DNA of 64,000 nt from Candidatus Poseidonia sp. (lineage in GTDB: Archaea > Thermoplasmatota > Poseidoniia > Poseidoniales > Poseidoniaceae): positions 1-64,000 of the forward strand of contig JADHPT010000005.1 of the NCBI GenBank assembly GCA_016778305.1, in the 5' to 3' direction. Below are positions 35,946 to 44,632 of the stretch, in pieces (position 1 is the first letter of the stretch; each line of letters begins with the position of its first letter). Below the pieces are notes generated by a model that was not told where the DNA came from, made no database searches, and worked only from the letters and a program-made list of their open reading frames with translations. The position numbers and the translations under genes are program-made.

Positions 35946-37517
35946 ATGGCGAAGAAGAAGGAGAAGATTGTGGTCAACCTGGACCTTCCCAAAGACGATT
36001 CAACCCTGACCCGACTCTACATTATTCTCTTCTTTTCAGTCATACTTGGTCTCTCAAGCGGTCTGTTTTGGATATCAAATTCAGGATTTGTTCCCACCGC
36101 GAACGGAGAACCCATGTTCACCAATCTGTATTGCGGCGCAACCGCTGCCGATGAAAACGGGCAATCAACCGGAGAATTCTTCCAGACCAGCCAGCAACCC
36201 ACCTACACGTCCAATCAAACATGTTCCATCTTGCAAGATGAGGCAGACCGCATTACGTGGACGGATGAGGAATGGACATCGGTCACCAAACGAGGTAAAA
36301 ATTTCGACGTTCCGGGCGTACCGTCTACGGCTACAGGCGGAGCCGTCGTTCTCCAGCCCTTGTGGCTCAATTGTTCAGTTGAAGCCTCTTCGGATTACGA
36401 CTATACCATTGCAATTCGCTCGCCAATTGGGGACATCCTCGAGTACCAAAACGGCACGGCAAATGACGGGGATTGTGGATTAGAAATGGTGACGATTGAA
36501 CCTGATACCCGCTACGAACTGATCGTGATGACGACCGATGACAATGAATTCCTTTCAAGCGTGACCTTTGACATGACGGTTCATTACTTCGACGGTGTTC
36601 CAACCAATATGAACAATAAATCACTTTGGCTTGGTCCTGCGTTGGATATCGGACCGGTCAAGATACATCCAACGATATTTTTGAATTTCTTTGGTCTCAC
36701 CTTCCTCTTCTTCATCTATCCTGCTTCCTATTACTGGGAGAAAGTAGAGGATAAGAAGAACGAAGTCGAAGAAAAATTCCCAGATTTCCTTCGTGATCTC
36801 GCAGAATACTGGAAAGGTGGTCTTTCGATGACAGTAGCCGTTCAAACGCTGGCGACATCAGAATATGGCGCCCTCAATGACGAAGTCAAAAAGATGTCAG
36901 ACCAGTTGAGTTGGGGTGTCAAATTCAGCGATGTGATTCGCCAATTCGCAGACCGCGTTGGCACACCCTTGGTCCAGCGTGCTATCGCATTGATTGCCGA
37001 AGCGGACCGTGCCGGAGGAAAAATTTCAGATATTTTGGTGACTGCAGCCAACGATTCTCGTGAATTGAAATTCCTAGAAGGTGAACGTAAACGAACCATT
37101 GGGTCCTACATCGCCGTTATTTGGACATCATACTTCGTTTTCCTTGGCGTTATCGTCGTTCTCGCTAAGGTGTTTATTCCAGCTATTGCTGGCTCCAATT
37201 CAAGCGGCGATGACGGTGGAGACAGCGGTGGACAGACGATTGGAAACATGACCATCCGTAACATCGACCCTCTGTTTTTCCTGACGATTTTCTACTACGG
37301 AGTCACCATGCAGGCGCTTGGTAATGGTTCCATGGCAGGTCTCATGGCAACCGGCCGGTTCTCAACAGGCTTCAAGCACGCTGGAATGATGATCGTGGTA
37401 GCATTGGTCGTGTTCAATTTCGTAGCGTTCTCTCCCGACCTCATCGGTATTACCGAAGTGCCTGGACTGAACCCCTCTTCGGGAACCTTTGTGCCAACGC
37501 CGCTGTACTGGGGTTGA
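35946..37517 (+). CDS. Platform protein, GspF/TadC family (second copy) with large ectodomain
   Basis: 523 residues. A strong Shine-Dalgarno (GGAGGTGA) stands about 6 bases before the ATG. Between the first TM (about 20-42) and the second (about 240-262) it carries some 190 residues that should lie outside the membrane. This ectodomain is Thr/Asn/Asp-rich with Cys (YCGAT, CSILQ, LNCS, GDCGL) that may form disulphides. The conserved GspF cytosolic domain is EKFPDFLRDLAEYWKGGLSM to DILVTAANDSREL, followed by three TMs. Such an ectodomain is not part of standard GspF proteins and may contact the filament. Confidence 0.85.
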   Translation: MAKKKEKIVVNLDLPKDDSTLTRLYIILFFSVILGLSSGLFWISNSGFVPTANGEPMFTNLYCGATAADENGQSTGEFFQTSQQPTYTSNQTCSILQDEADRITWTDEEWTSVTKRGKNFDVPGVPSTATGGAVVLQPLWLNCSVEASSDYDYTIAIRSPIGDILEYQNGTANDGDCGLEMVTIEPDTRYELIVMTTDDNEFLSSVTFDMTVHYFDGVPTNMNNKSLWLGPALDIGPVKIHPTIFLNFFGLTFLFFIYPASYYWEKVEDKKNEVEEKFPDFLRDLAEYWKGGLSMTVAVQTLATSEYGALNDEVKKMSDQLSWGVKFSDVIRQFADRVGTPLVQRAIALIAEADRAGGKISDILVTAANDSRELKFLEGERKRTIGSYIAVIWTSYFVFLGVIVVLAKVFIPAIAGSNSSGDDGGDSGGQTIGNMTIRNIDPLFFLTIFYYGVTMQALGNGSMAGLMATGRFSTGFKHAGMMIVVALVVFNFVAFSPDLIGITEVPGLNPSSGTFVPTPLYWG

Positions 37518-37962
37518 TGTTCTGCGCTCGAATGAAGATGCCCAGATTCACATCCTTGAGATGCTGACCTTGTTCTGGTTATTCTTTATGTCAGCCACCT
37601 TCTTGATCCGAGTTCATGTCCCAGATTCACAATCTGTCGCGTTGGATGCATCATTGGAGATGGCAGGTGACGATGCCATCCGGTACGGCTTGGGTCTTGC
37701 AGCCGAGATCAACGGTGAGAACCGTTTGGTTGAACTTCTTGCTAATGATGACCGTGAAGGTGCCTGCGAAATGCTCCAAGCAGCGATTGAACCCGGTAAA
37801 GAGACAAATTGCTGGCTTGCCAAGGACAGTTCGGTTTCAACTCCTCACGGTACGGTAGGTACACCCGGAGGGGGTACTGTGGCCGTTCATCATCTCGTTA
37901 TCGTCGGTGCACATGCTTGGACCGTAACGCTTGACGTTTGGGCTCGTGGAGGTGGGGCTTGA
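37489..37962 (+). CDS. Pilin-like membrane protein of the pilus operon
   Basis: 157 residues if read from the TTG at 37489 (28-base overlap with the GspF gene); the first in-frame ATG is 37561, which would cut into the hydrophobic segment. The likely class III pilin-type head reads DAQIHILEMLTLFWLFFMSATFLI: a Glu in the position typical of pilins followed by a long hydrophobic helix. The rest is a small soluble domain with two Cys (GACEML, TNCWL). The start is uncertain. It is probably a minor pilin. Confidence 0.65.
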   Translation: MCQRRCTGVDVLRSNEDAQIHILEMLTLFWLFFMSATFLIRVHVPDSQSVALDASLEMAGDDAIRYGLGLAAEINGENRLVELLANDDREGACEMLQAAIEPGKETNCWLAKDSSVSTPHGTVGTPGGGTVAVHHLVIVGAHAWTVTLDVWARGGGA

Positions 37963-38399
37963 TGCAGCGTACATCACTCAGTGAAGGCGACCGTGGTCAA
38001 ATGCTTCTGGCAACCGGCGTTGTCTTGCTCATGTCCCTTCTCTCGATGGCTATTTTTGGCGTGAAAGTAGCCGGACTGACCCTTCCACACGATGCAGCTT
38101 CTGATGACGTACTGGTGACAACCGAAGAGGTAATCCTCTCGCTTGAACCACTCAGTCAGGCCCGTACCGACCTTTGGATGGACGGCGGCCTTGGTGGCTT
38201 TGAAGCAGCAGAATTGGCAATTGAAACAGTTCATGACGACCTGCTGCATCATGGTGAACTGAGAGGTGTAGAAATCAAATTAACTTCCATTGAGTTGGTT
38301 CAAGTTGATGCCAGTACGCTTTCGGTAACGGGAGAACTTGGCGTATCGGATGGAGAAGCCATGCTCACCTATGACGTTGATTTCACACTCAACGTATAA
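37962..38399 (+). CDS. Pilin-like membrane protein, last gene of the pilus operon
   Basis: 145 residues. The ATG overlaps the previous stop (TGATG). The N-terminus has a DRGQMLLATGVVLLMS core: a charged Arg-Gly-Gln head and a hydrophobic helix, as in small archaeal pilin-like proteins next to GspE/GspF genes (haloarchaeal DUF728x-type genes are an analogy from memory). The C-terminus is a predicted beta-rich domain ending DVDFTLNV. It converges directly with the 2-phosphoglycerate-kinase-like gene without a spacer. Confidence 0.65.
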   Translation: MQRTSLSEGDRGQMLLATGVVLLMSLLSMAIFGVKVAGLTLPHDAASDDVLVTTEEVILSLEPLSQARTDLWMDGGLGGFEAAELAIETVHDDLLHHGELRGVEIKLTSIELVQVDASTLSVTGELGVSDGEAMLTYDVDFTLNV

Positions 38400-39059
38400 T
38401 CACTGTTCGGCTTTTTCGTTGATAGCCCAGTTGAGAAGGGTGAAGATTCGTTCAACATCATCGACGCGTGTCGGGTCGACTACGGACCAGCCAGTGATTT
38501 TTGAACGCTCGATGAGCCCCTCTTGGATGGCACGAATTCGATCAAAACTGGCCAAATATCGGTCTGAGCGTCGGTAAGAATGGGCATCGCGAGATTTGAG
38601 CATGGAGCGGTGTGCCTTTTCTTCGTCTACGGCCATGACCACGCCGAGCGCAACCCCCCCAGCGTCTTCCCACGACCTTAGCAATCGAGCGCTCGGGTTC
38701 ACGTGAACTCCTTCAATGATCAAGTCGATCCCTTCTCGCCGTGCACGGTCGATGGTCGCCAACAGGCCGGGTTCAACAGAGAGGCAGGTTTCTTGCCAGT
38801 CCAATACGGGATGTCCGCTATCTCCTTTGGAAAAAGATGAGCGGTGAAGGGCCACATCAAGGTGTTCAGGGTCACTGACTCGCATGATTTCACGAATTAG
38901 ATCCGTGGACATCAACCGAGTGAACCCGGCCCGAGATGCAAGACCTACCGAGGCAGTTGACTTGCCAACGCCCGTAGCGCCAGCAATCACGAGAAGACGA
39001 GGTGGTCGCGTCACAAGGGCCTTTGCCGTAGATTCAGCAAGGCCGACTCGCCGTGTCAT
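38400..39059 (-). CDS. 2-phosphoglycerate kinase-like P-loop protein
   Basis: 219 residues from the ATG at 39057-39059. P-loop AGATGVGKSTASVGLASRAG, then STDLIREIMR and the LIIEGVHVNP segment. These match the 2-phosphoglycerate kinase family, which makes 2,3-bisphosphoglycerate toward cyclic 2,3-diphosphoglycerate in thermophilic methanogens; the ATP-cone part often fused to it is absent. In this likely mesophile the real substrate may differ. No cDPG synthetase is visible nearby. Confidence 0.7.
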   Translation of the reverse strand: MTRRVGLAESTAKALVTRPPRLLVIAGATGVGKSTASVGLASRAGFTRLMSTDLIREIMRVSDPEHLDVALHRSSFSKGDSGHPVLDWQETCLSVEPGLLATIDRARREGIDLIIEGVHVNPSARLLRSWEDAGGVALGVVMAVDEEKAHRSMLKSRDAHSYRRSDRYLASFDRIRAIQEGLIERSKITGWSVVDPTRVDDVERIFTLLNWAINEKAEQ

Positions 39060-39179
39060 GTTCGCGACCAATGCCCACGAGCACATGAGGCTTCTGCCCT
39101 CTTTTCAATCCAAACAGGCTTCTTGGAAAGGGAGCGGTCGTACCGATGCGGCTTTGAATCGCCGTTGCCTCGGAGGTTC

Positions 39180-40616
39180 ATGGCCGATGAAAAGATGTGG
39201 ATTGCGGGAGAATGGTGCGCTTCGTCCGATGGCGCAACGAGCGAGGCGCTGAACCCAGCAAATGGCGAGGTTCTCGCCACCGTTCCGAAGGCTACCGTAG
39301 AAGACGTCAACCGCTGTGTTGATGCGTCACGCGCTGCCTTTGAATCCCGTGACTGGAAGGCCATGGACCCCGCTCAGCGCGGTCGTATTCTCAACAAAAT
39401 AGCTGCAGTTACGTACGCACAAGCGAAAGAACTCGCAGCTTTGGAATCTGCCAATAACGGCAAGACCTTCCGAGAAGCCCTTTCTGAAATTCGGTACGGT
39501 GCATGGACGTTCGAGTACTTCGCAGGCCTTTCGGATAAAATTGAAGGAAGTACCATTCCCGTTCCTGGTTCTCGATTGAATTACACCCTTCGCCAACCGC
39601 TTGGTGTGACCGCTCATATCGTTCCGTGGAACTTCCCGCTTCAGTTGGCACTTCGTTCGATCGCCCCCGCCCTCGCAGCAGGATGTACGGTGATTGCTAA
39701 ACCCGCCTCATGGACTCCCCTCTCACTTCTAGCATGGGCCAAAGCCGTCGATGAAGCTGAAACAGGATTGCCAAGTGGCGTGCTCCAGGTGTTGACCGGT
39801 TCAGGATCATTGGCTGGAGATGCTCTTGCCGGCCACAACGGCGTGGACGGCATCGTCCTTACTGGTGGCGTACCAACTGGAAAAACGGTGATGGCAAAAG
39901 CCAGTGAACAGTTGACTCCCGTCACCCTCGAGTTGGGTGGAAAAGGTGCAAACATTGTATTTCCCGACGCTAACCTACGGTATGCTGCCAAAGCCATTTG
40001 CTTTGGTATCTTCATGAACGCTGGACAGATGTGTTGGGCAGGCTCTCGTTTGCTGGTCCACGAGGACATTCACGACGAACTGGTTCAGGCTGTTTGTGAT
40101 GAAGTGAGCAAGTGGCCAGTGGGCCCGGGAATGGAAGAAGGCGTCCGTATGGGTAGCCTCGTCCATGAGCGTCATCGAAGTGAGGTTCTTGAAAAGCTGA
40201 AAGCAGGATTGAAGCAAGGGGGAACGGTCGTGCTGGGTGGCCATGCTCTCGACCGTGAGGGGGCTTTCATGGAAGCCACCGTCGTCACGGGGGTAGAATC
40301 CTCACACCTGTTGTTCCAAGACGAACTCTTCGGACCGGTTTTGAGCGTCACCTCCTTTTCCAGCGATGAAGAAGCACTCGCCCTCGGCAACGACACACCA
40401 TTTGGACTGCTCAACGGCGTTTGGACCAACGATCTTGGTCGCGCACATCGGTTTGCACGTGATTTGGAATGCGGTATGGTTTCCATTAACGAATACCCCA
40501 TCACCTTCCCCCAAACGGCGTTCACAGGTTGGAAGCATTCAGGCATCGGCATCGAACAGAGCCAAGATGCACTTCGGTTCTACACCAAGGTGAAGAACGT
40601 CAATGTCAAATTGTGA
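39180..40616 (+). CDS. NAD(P)-dependent aldehyde dehydrogenase
   Basis: 478 residues from the ATG at 39180 with GGAGGT just upstream; a start 57 bases earlier is unsupported. Standard ALDH fold: HIVPWNFPLQLALRS and PASWTPLS nucleotide-binding elements, LTGGVPTGKTV, the general-base Glu of LELGGKGANIVF and nucleophile Cys of NAGQMCWAGSR. The aldehyde substrate is unknown. Placement next to crotonase, hydroxyacyl-CoA dehydrogenase and the diiron oxygenase hints at an acyl-CoA semialdehyde, as in the PaaZ or BoxD step. A crotonase gene starts 9 bases downstream. Confidence 0.9.
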   Translation: MADEKMWIAGEWCASSDGATSEALNPANGEVLATVPKATVEDVNRCVDASRAAFESRDWKAMDPAQRGRILNKIAAVTYAQAKELAALESANNGKTFREALSEIRYGAWTFEYFAGLSDKIEGSTIPVPGSRLNYTLRQPLGVTAHIVPWNFPLQLALRSIAPALAAGCTVIAKPASWTPLSLLAWAKAVDEAETGLPSGVLQVLTGSGSLAGDALAGHNGVDGIVLTGGVPTGKTVMAKASEQLTPVTLELGGKGANIVFPDANLRYAAKAICFGIFMNAGQMCWAGSRLLVHEDIHDELVQAVCDEVSKWPVGPGMEEGVRMGSLVHERHRSEVLEKLKAGLKQGGTVVLGGHALDREGAFMEATVVTGVESSHLLFQDELFGPVLSVTSFSSDEEALALGNDTPFGLLNGVWTNDLGRAHRFARDLECGMVSINEYPITFPQTAFTGWKHSGIGIEQSQDALRFYTKVKNVNVKL

Positions 40617-40625
40617 GGGTACACC

Positions 40626-41405
40626 ATGGGAATTGAAGTTGAACAGCACAACCAGATTCGTATCATCACGATGGCTGGTCAGGCATCGACGCAATCCTTC
40701 TCAATGGAATTCCTTCCTCTCATTGCAGATGCGATCAATGAAGGATTGAACGATCAGGAAACAAAAGCCATTGTATTGACTGGAGAAGGTCGCTTTTTCT
40801 CAGCAGGTGCAGACATCAATGCCTTTCAACGTTCCATAGACGAAGGCGATGCACCCCAATTGATTCGAACATTAACGGGCATCTTGCATCCACTCATCGT
40901 TCGCATTCGTACATCTTCAACCGTTGTGATTGCAGCCTTGAACGGCGTTTCAGCCGGAGGGGGACTTGGTCTGGCACTGGCATGTGATGCGCGTATTGGA
41001 ACTCCCCAAGCACGAATGGCTGCTTCTTACGCCGGGATGGGCCTTTCTCCAGACGGAGGTACAACCTGGCTTTTACCACGCTATGTCGGTGAGCAAATTG
41101 CTCGTCGCTTCTTCCTGGGCAATCAAATATGGTCAGGGCAAGAAGCGCTTGAATACGGTGCTATTGACGCTATTGTGCCTCAAGATGAACTCATGGAGAC
41201 TGCCAAAGCATGGGCGAGCATGTGGTCGTCATGGGGCGCACACACGAAGGAAGCAACCAAGCATCTTCTTCACGTTCAAACAGAACACGATTTCAAAACG
41301 CATTTGGACCACGAACGAACGTTGATTGAAGCGGCTGGAACCACAGCTGCCTTCAAAGAAGGCGTGAAGGCCTTTCTCGAGAAGCGAGATCCGAACTTCG
41401 AGTGA
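40626..41405 (+). CDS. Crotonase-family protein, enoyl-CoA isomerase type
   Basis: 259 residues. The crotonase fold is clear: FFSAGADINAF, SAGGGLGLALACDARIG and GLSPDGGTTWLLPR. The first catalytic Glu of hydratases is replaced by Leu/Gly in GGGLGLA, and the second is replaced by Asp in SPDGG. That pattern is seen in isomerases such as PaaG, which rearrange ring epoxides or shift double bonds. This makes it unlikely to be a plain hydratase. It is co-directional with the ALDH gene, 9 bases apart, and converges with the membrane-protein gene at 41406. Confidence 0.8.
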   Translation: MGIEVEQHNQIRIITMAGQASTQSFSMEFLPLIADAINEGLNDQETKAIVLTGEGRFFSAGADINAFQRSIDEGDAPQLIRTLTGILHPLIVRIRTSSTVVIAALNGVSAGGGLGLALACDARIGTPQARMAASYAGMGLSPDGGTTWLLPRYVGEQIARRFFLGNQIWSGQEALEYGAIDAIVPQDELMETAKAWASMWSSWGAHTKEATKHLLHVQTEHDFKTHLDHERTLIEAAGTTAAFKEGVKAFLEKRDPNFE

Positions 41406-42227
41406 TTATTGAGATTGGAATTGGATGGTTTGTTCGGGGGATTTCTTTCCACCAAAACGCATCAATCCCACGAAGAGCGCTACGATTCCACCGCAGATTG
41501 AGCAACATCCTGCAGCGAATGAACCACCGGAAAATACCCCGATTACGATGAGTTCCTCTACAAAGGGTTCGTACATTTTATCAAGATCAAGAATGGACAT
41601 ATTTACGCCACCGTCGTTACTGACATGGACTTCACCTCCGTTGAGGCATGTATGCTCCTTGTCGCCAAACTCGTCAGCAAGAGTGTAACAAATACGTGCG
41701 ATGATGATATGCTCTTCGATATCAAAATATTCTTCATTACTGTTATCTCCCCCGATGTCACAGTCAAAACGAGCGATTTTCGTATCAATTTCATTCCCGC
41801 TCTCATTTGACGTAGCGTCGCCCCATGTGATGCTGAAGTTGACGCCATCGCAAGCATCGGCTTGCCCGTTTCGATCAGAATCAGCCTTCGGGTCTCCCTC
41901 AATGAGAAGATACCATCCCTCTTCACCCATACCGTCTGCGTCATCATACTGAAGGGTCCCGTTGTCACCGATAACCCGAGTGTAATCCTCCGTTGAAAGG
42001 TCATTGTATCTGTCCTCAATTGAGGCACCTACTATCGCTGCAATCGAAAACCCGATCAGTCCAATGACCACCAGAACGGCTGCGATAATCATGGGGACTT
42101 TCGGCCCTTTTTGTGGATTTGCTACGGTAAAACCGGGCGAATTTGGGTTGATTTGTACGGTTGTCTGGCCGTCTTTTTGCGTCCACATCGTTCCGTCTTG
42201 CATGACAAGACTACTTCGTAAACCCAT
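41406..42227 (-). CDS. Two-TM membrane protein with acidic ectodomain, unknown
   Basis: 273 residues. A cytosolic N-terminal segment of about 45 residues precedes TM1 (about 46-70). An acidic ectodomain with Cys and DSDRNGQADACDGVNF (a calcium-binding-like Asp loop) follows, then TM2 (about 225-255, rich in Cys/Gly: FAAGCCSICGGIVALF) and a short tail. The layout mirrors the 395-1006 protein. It is the last gene of the five-gene minus-strand run that starts with the diiron oxygenase, 19 bases after the dehydrogenase, which hints at joint expression. Confidence 0.65.
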   Translation of the reverse strand: MGLRSSLVMQDGTMWTQKDGQTTVQINPNSPGFTVANPQKGPKVPMIIAAVLVVIGLIGFSIAAIVGASIEDRYNDLSTEDYTRVIGDNGTLQYDDADGMGEEGWYLLIEGDPKADSDRNGQADACDGVNFSITWGDATSNESGNEIDTKIARFDCDIGGDNSNEEYFDIEEHIIIARICYTLADEFGDKEHTCLNGGEVHVSNDGGVNMSILDLDKMYEPFVEELIVIGVFSGGSFAAGCCSICGGIVALFVGLMRFGGKKSPEQTIQFQSQ

Positions 42228-42246
42228 TTGATGCTATCGTAGGTTC

Positions 42247-43131
42247 TCAATCCAGCGATGTCTCTTTCGCTTCTCCGCTGGACCAGTCATAGATTCCCTT
42301 GCCGGTTTTCTTCCCGAGTCTTCCTTCAGCAACCAGGCGCTCCAAGAGGGGATGTGGCGCATAGGCATCATCATCAAAGGAGGCTTGTAAATTCTTCAAG
42401 ATGTCACGTCGTACGTCCAAGCCCACCAGATCAGTAAGGGCAAGGGGCCCCATGGGATGTTTGTACCCAAGTACCATGGCGGTATCGATGTCTTTTGCAC
42501 TCGCCACGCCGTCTGCTAGCATACGTATGGCTTCATTTCCCAAGACAACACCGAGGCGACTGGTGGCAAAACCAGGTATGTCCTTCACCAAAATTGTTGT
42601 TTTCCCCATTGCGTTTCCGGCTTCTTGGGCGAGGGCGATCGTGGCGTTGCTTGTGCTATCATGGCGAACCAACTCAAGCAATTTCATGATCGGGACTGGA
42701 TTGAAGAAATGCATACCAATCACACGCTCTGGTCGTGATGTAGCAGCCGCTATGTCTGCAATAGAAAGCGAGGACGTATTTGTCCCCAGCACACAATGGC
42801 TCGGAGCGAGCGTGTCCAGTTGGGAGAAAATTGAGTGCTTAAGGTCGGGAATTTCAGGAACTGCTTCGATCACAAGGTCAGCATCACTTACTGCCTTTTC
42901 TAGGTCGCTTACGGCCTCTAAGTTTGAACTCCATTGGGCTTTTTCTTCAGCAGTTGTCTTTCCTCGGGCGATGCCTTTGTCCCAAAACGCATCAATGCGT
43001 TGCATGCCACGCTCCAATCCTTCAGGAAATGCATCGTAGAGCCGTGTCGTCCAACCTGCCTGTGCGCAGACCTGAGCGATTCCTGCCCCCATTGTACCAG
43101 CGCCAATAACTGCAACGCGTTCAATCGCCAT
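42247..43131 (-). CDS. 3-hydroxyacyl-CoA dehydrogenase
   Basis: 294 residues, of the short single-function 3-hydroxybutyryl-CoA dehydrogenase length. NAD-binding AVIGAGTMGAGIAQVCAQAG at the N-terminus, the catalytic-His segment GMHFFNPVPIMKLLELV, and LVKDIPGFATSRLGVVLGNEA with a C-terminal helical domain. It oxidises 3-hydroxyacyl-CoA with NAD. Placed in the operon behind the oxygenase and transporter, it may act as the PaaH-type step, or simply in beta-oxidation. Confidence 0.93.
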   Translation of the reverse strand: MAIERVAVIGAGTMGAGIAQVCAQAGWTTRLYDAFPEGLERGMQRIDAFWDKGIARGKTTAEEKAQWSSNLEAVSDLEKAVSDADLVIEAVPEIPDLKHSIFSQLDTLAPSHCVLGTNTSSLSIADIAAATSRPERVIGMHFFNPVPIMKLLELVRHDSTSNATIALAQEAGNAMGKTTILVKDIPGFATSRLGVVLGNEAIRMLADGVASAKDIDTAMVLGYKHPMGPLALTDLVGLDVRRDILKNLQASFDDDAYAPHPLLERLVAEGRLGKKTGKGIYDWSSGEAKETSLD

Positions 43132-43153
43132 GCTTCTGCGAGGTTCTCCACCT

Positions 43154-44077
43154 TCATGATGCTTGCTCGCCAGTGGTGTTGTTTCGTTGAGCTAACATTA
43201 CGCCTCCGACGATCAGAGCAAACGCCAGCAGGAGAGAAGGCCCGAGTTTCTCATCGAGGAGGAGCCAACCGCTCAAGATGCCGAAGGGTGGGACGAGGTA
43301 GACATAGAAGGCTGACTTTCCCGCTCCGATGGTATGGATGCCATCTGCAAACCAAACATAGGCGAGAACGGTTGAAAATACCGCGAGGAAAAGAATACCC
43401 AACCATGCCTCTTGGTTTGGGGCATCAAATCCAAGGTTGTACGTTTCATACCCGGCCCACGGGGTGAGGATCATGAAGCCTACGACCGAAGACCACACGG
43501 TCAGATGAAGAGGACCGAGTGGTGTGCGGGCATCATCTGGAATATTGGTCATAACCTTCTTCATGAGGATGGAAGAACTTGCCCAAGCAAGTGCTGACCC
43601 AGCGATGAAGGCATTTCCAATCCATCGGTCGATGGACGGGATATCGGTGTTGGGCGATGCAACAAAGAGAATCGCTACCCCTGCCAAAGCCATCAGCAGC
43701 CCGCCAAATAAGCGTCGTGTCATTGCTTCGTTGAGGAAAAAGACGGCTAGAATGGCAGTAAAAAGTGGATTAAAGGTGATCATCAGCGATGCATCTCCAG
43801 CAGCGGTGTACCCCATTCCGTACATGAAAAGGACCTGATAGAGGAAGGTTGAAAAAAATCCAATCCAGGCAATTTGACGCCACTGCATACGGGACGGCAG
43901 CACCCATTGTTTGGACCATTTGAGGTAGGCTAGAAAGAGAACGATGACGATGACATAACGAATCCATGCAGCAGTGATGGGTGGTACATCAGCAGCTACA
44001 ACACGTCCCGCAGGCCAGCCTAATCCCCAGATTGCAGCTACCAAAACGAGTTTGAAGTGAAGACTTGCATGCTTCAT
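43154..44077 (-). CDS. EamA/DMT-family transporter
   Basis: 307 residues with about ten membrane segments in two similar halves, typical of EamA proteins (LVLVAAIWGLGWPAGRVV at the start and the second repeat from ALAWASSSILMKKV on). Such proteins export or import metabolites and drugs; the substrate is unknown. It overlaps the preceding gene by 4 bases and lies 22 bases ahead of the dehydrogenase, so it is part of the oxygenase operon and might export or take up a pathway compound. Confidence 0.88.
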   Translation of the reverse strand: MKHASLHFKLVLVAAIWGLGWPAGRVVAADVPPITAAWIRYVIVIVLFLAYLKWSKQWVLPSRMQWRQIAWIGFFSTFLYQVLFMYGMGYTAAGDASLMITFNPLFTAILAVFFLNEAMTRRLFGGLLMALAGVAILFVASPNTDIPSIDRWIGNAFIAGSALAWASSSILMKKVMTNIPDDARTPLGPLHLTVWSSVVGFMILTPWAGYETYNLGFDAPNQEAWLGILFLAVFSTVLAYVWFADGIHTIGAGKSAFYVYLVPPFGILSGWLLLDEKLGPSLLLAFALIVGGVMLAQRNNTTGEQAS

Positions 44078-44610
44078 CCAAATCGCTCCAAGCCCAACTG
44101 CAACATCCTCGATCGGGGAAGCCCGATTTCGGGAAGTCCAGCAGCAGGGGCATGGAGTTTGAGGCCTTCAATTCTGCTCACATAGAGGCCGTAGCTAGCG
44201 ATATCCTTGGGCTTGTAGGGCGTTTCCAGCCCCATGCGGTCCAGCGTTTCACAGGCTTTTTGCGAGTATATTGGGAAGAGGTTGGTCGAAAAGTGCATCC
44301 ACTCGGATATACGCTGAGCGTCTACATCATCCAGTGTCATCAAATGTTCAAGCAAAGCTACATCGGGATAATTCGTGGTTCGAAGTACCATTTCTACTTC
44401 GTTCACAACATCTTCCGGCCATGCGAAGGGCGCCCGGTCGGACCAGACGTCAGCAATTCGCACGTGGTCTATGGAATGCTTGGTTTCAATGGCGTAGAGC
44501 GATTCGATGTAGGCTTCGTCTTCATAGGCGTCGTTTACCAACCGGGGAAGGGCCTCATAGAAGCGTTCGCACATCGCGGCGTCCACGCCGTAGAGAGCAA
44601 CTGGGATCAT
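44074..44610 (-). CDS. Unknown soluble protein of the oxygenase operon
   Basis: 178 residues from the ATG at 44608-44610 (a GTG directly upstream is also possible). All-helical, acidic in the first half, with WPEDVVNEVEMVLRTT, LMTLDDVDAQRISEWMHFSTN and a closing LPEIGLPRSRMLQLGLERFG. No motif is recognised. It lies 22 bases downstream of the diiron oxygenase and overlaps the transporter gene by 4 bases, which makes a pathway-linked role likely (assembly, small subunit or regulator of the oxygenase). Confidence 0.6.
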   Translation of the reverse strand: MIPVALYGVDAAMCERFYEALPRLVNDAYEDEAYIESLYAIETKHSIDHVRIADVWSDRAPFAWPEDVVNEVEMVLRTTNYPDVALLEHLMTLDDVDAQRISEWMHFSTNLFPIYSQKACETLDRMGLETPYKPKDIASYGLYVSRIEGLKLHAPAAGLPEIGLPRSRMLQLGLERFG

Positions 44611-44632
44611 CACAAATCAACCCGAATGAACA

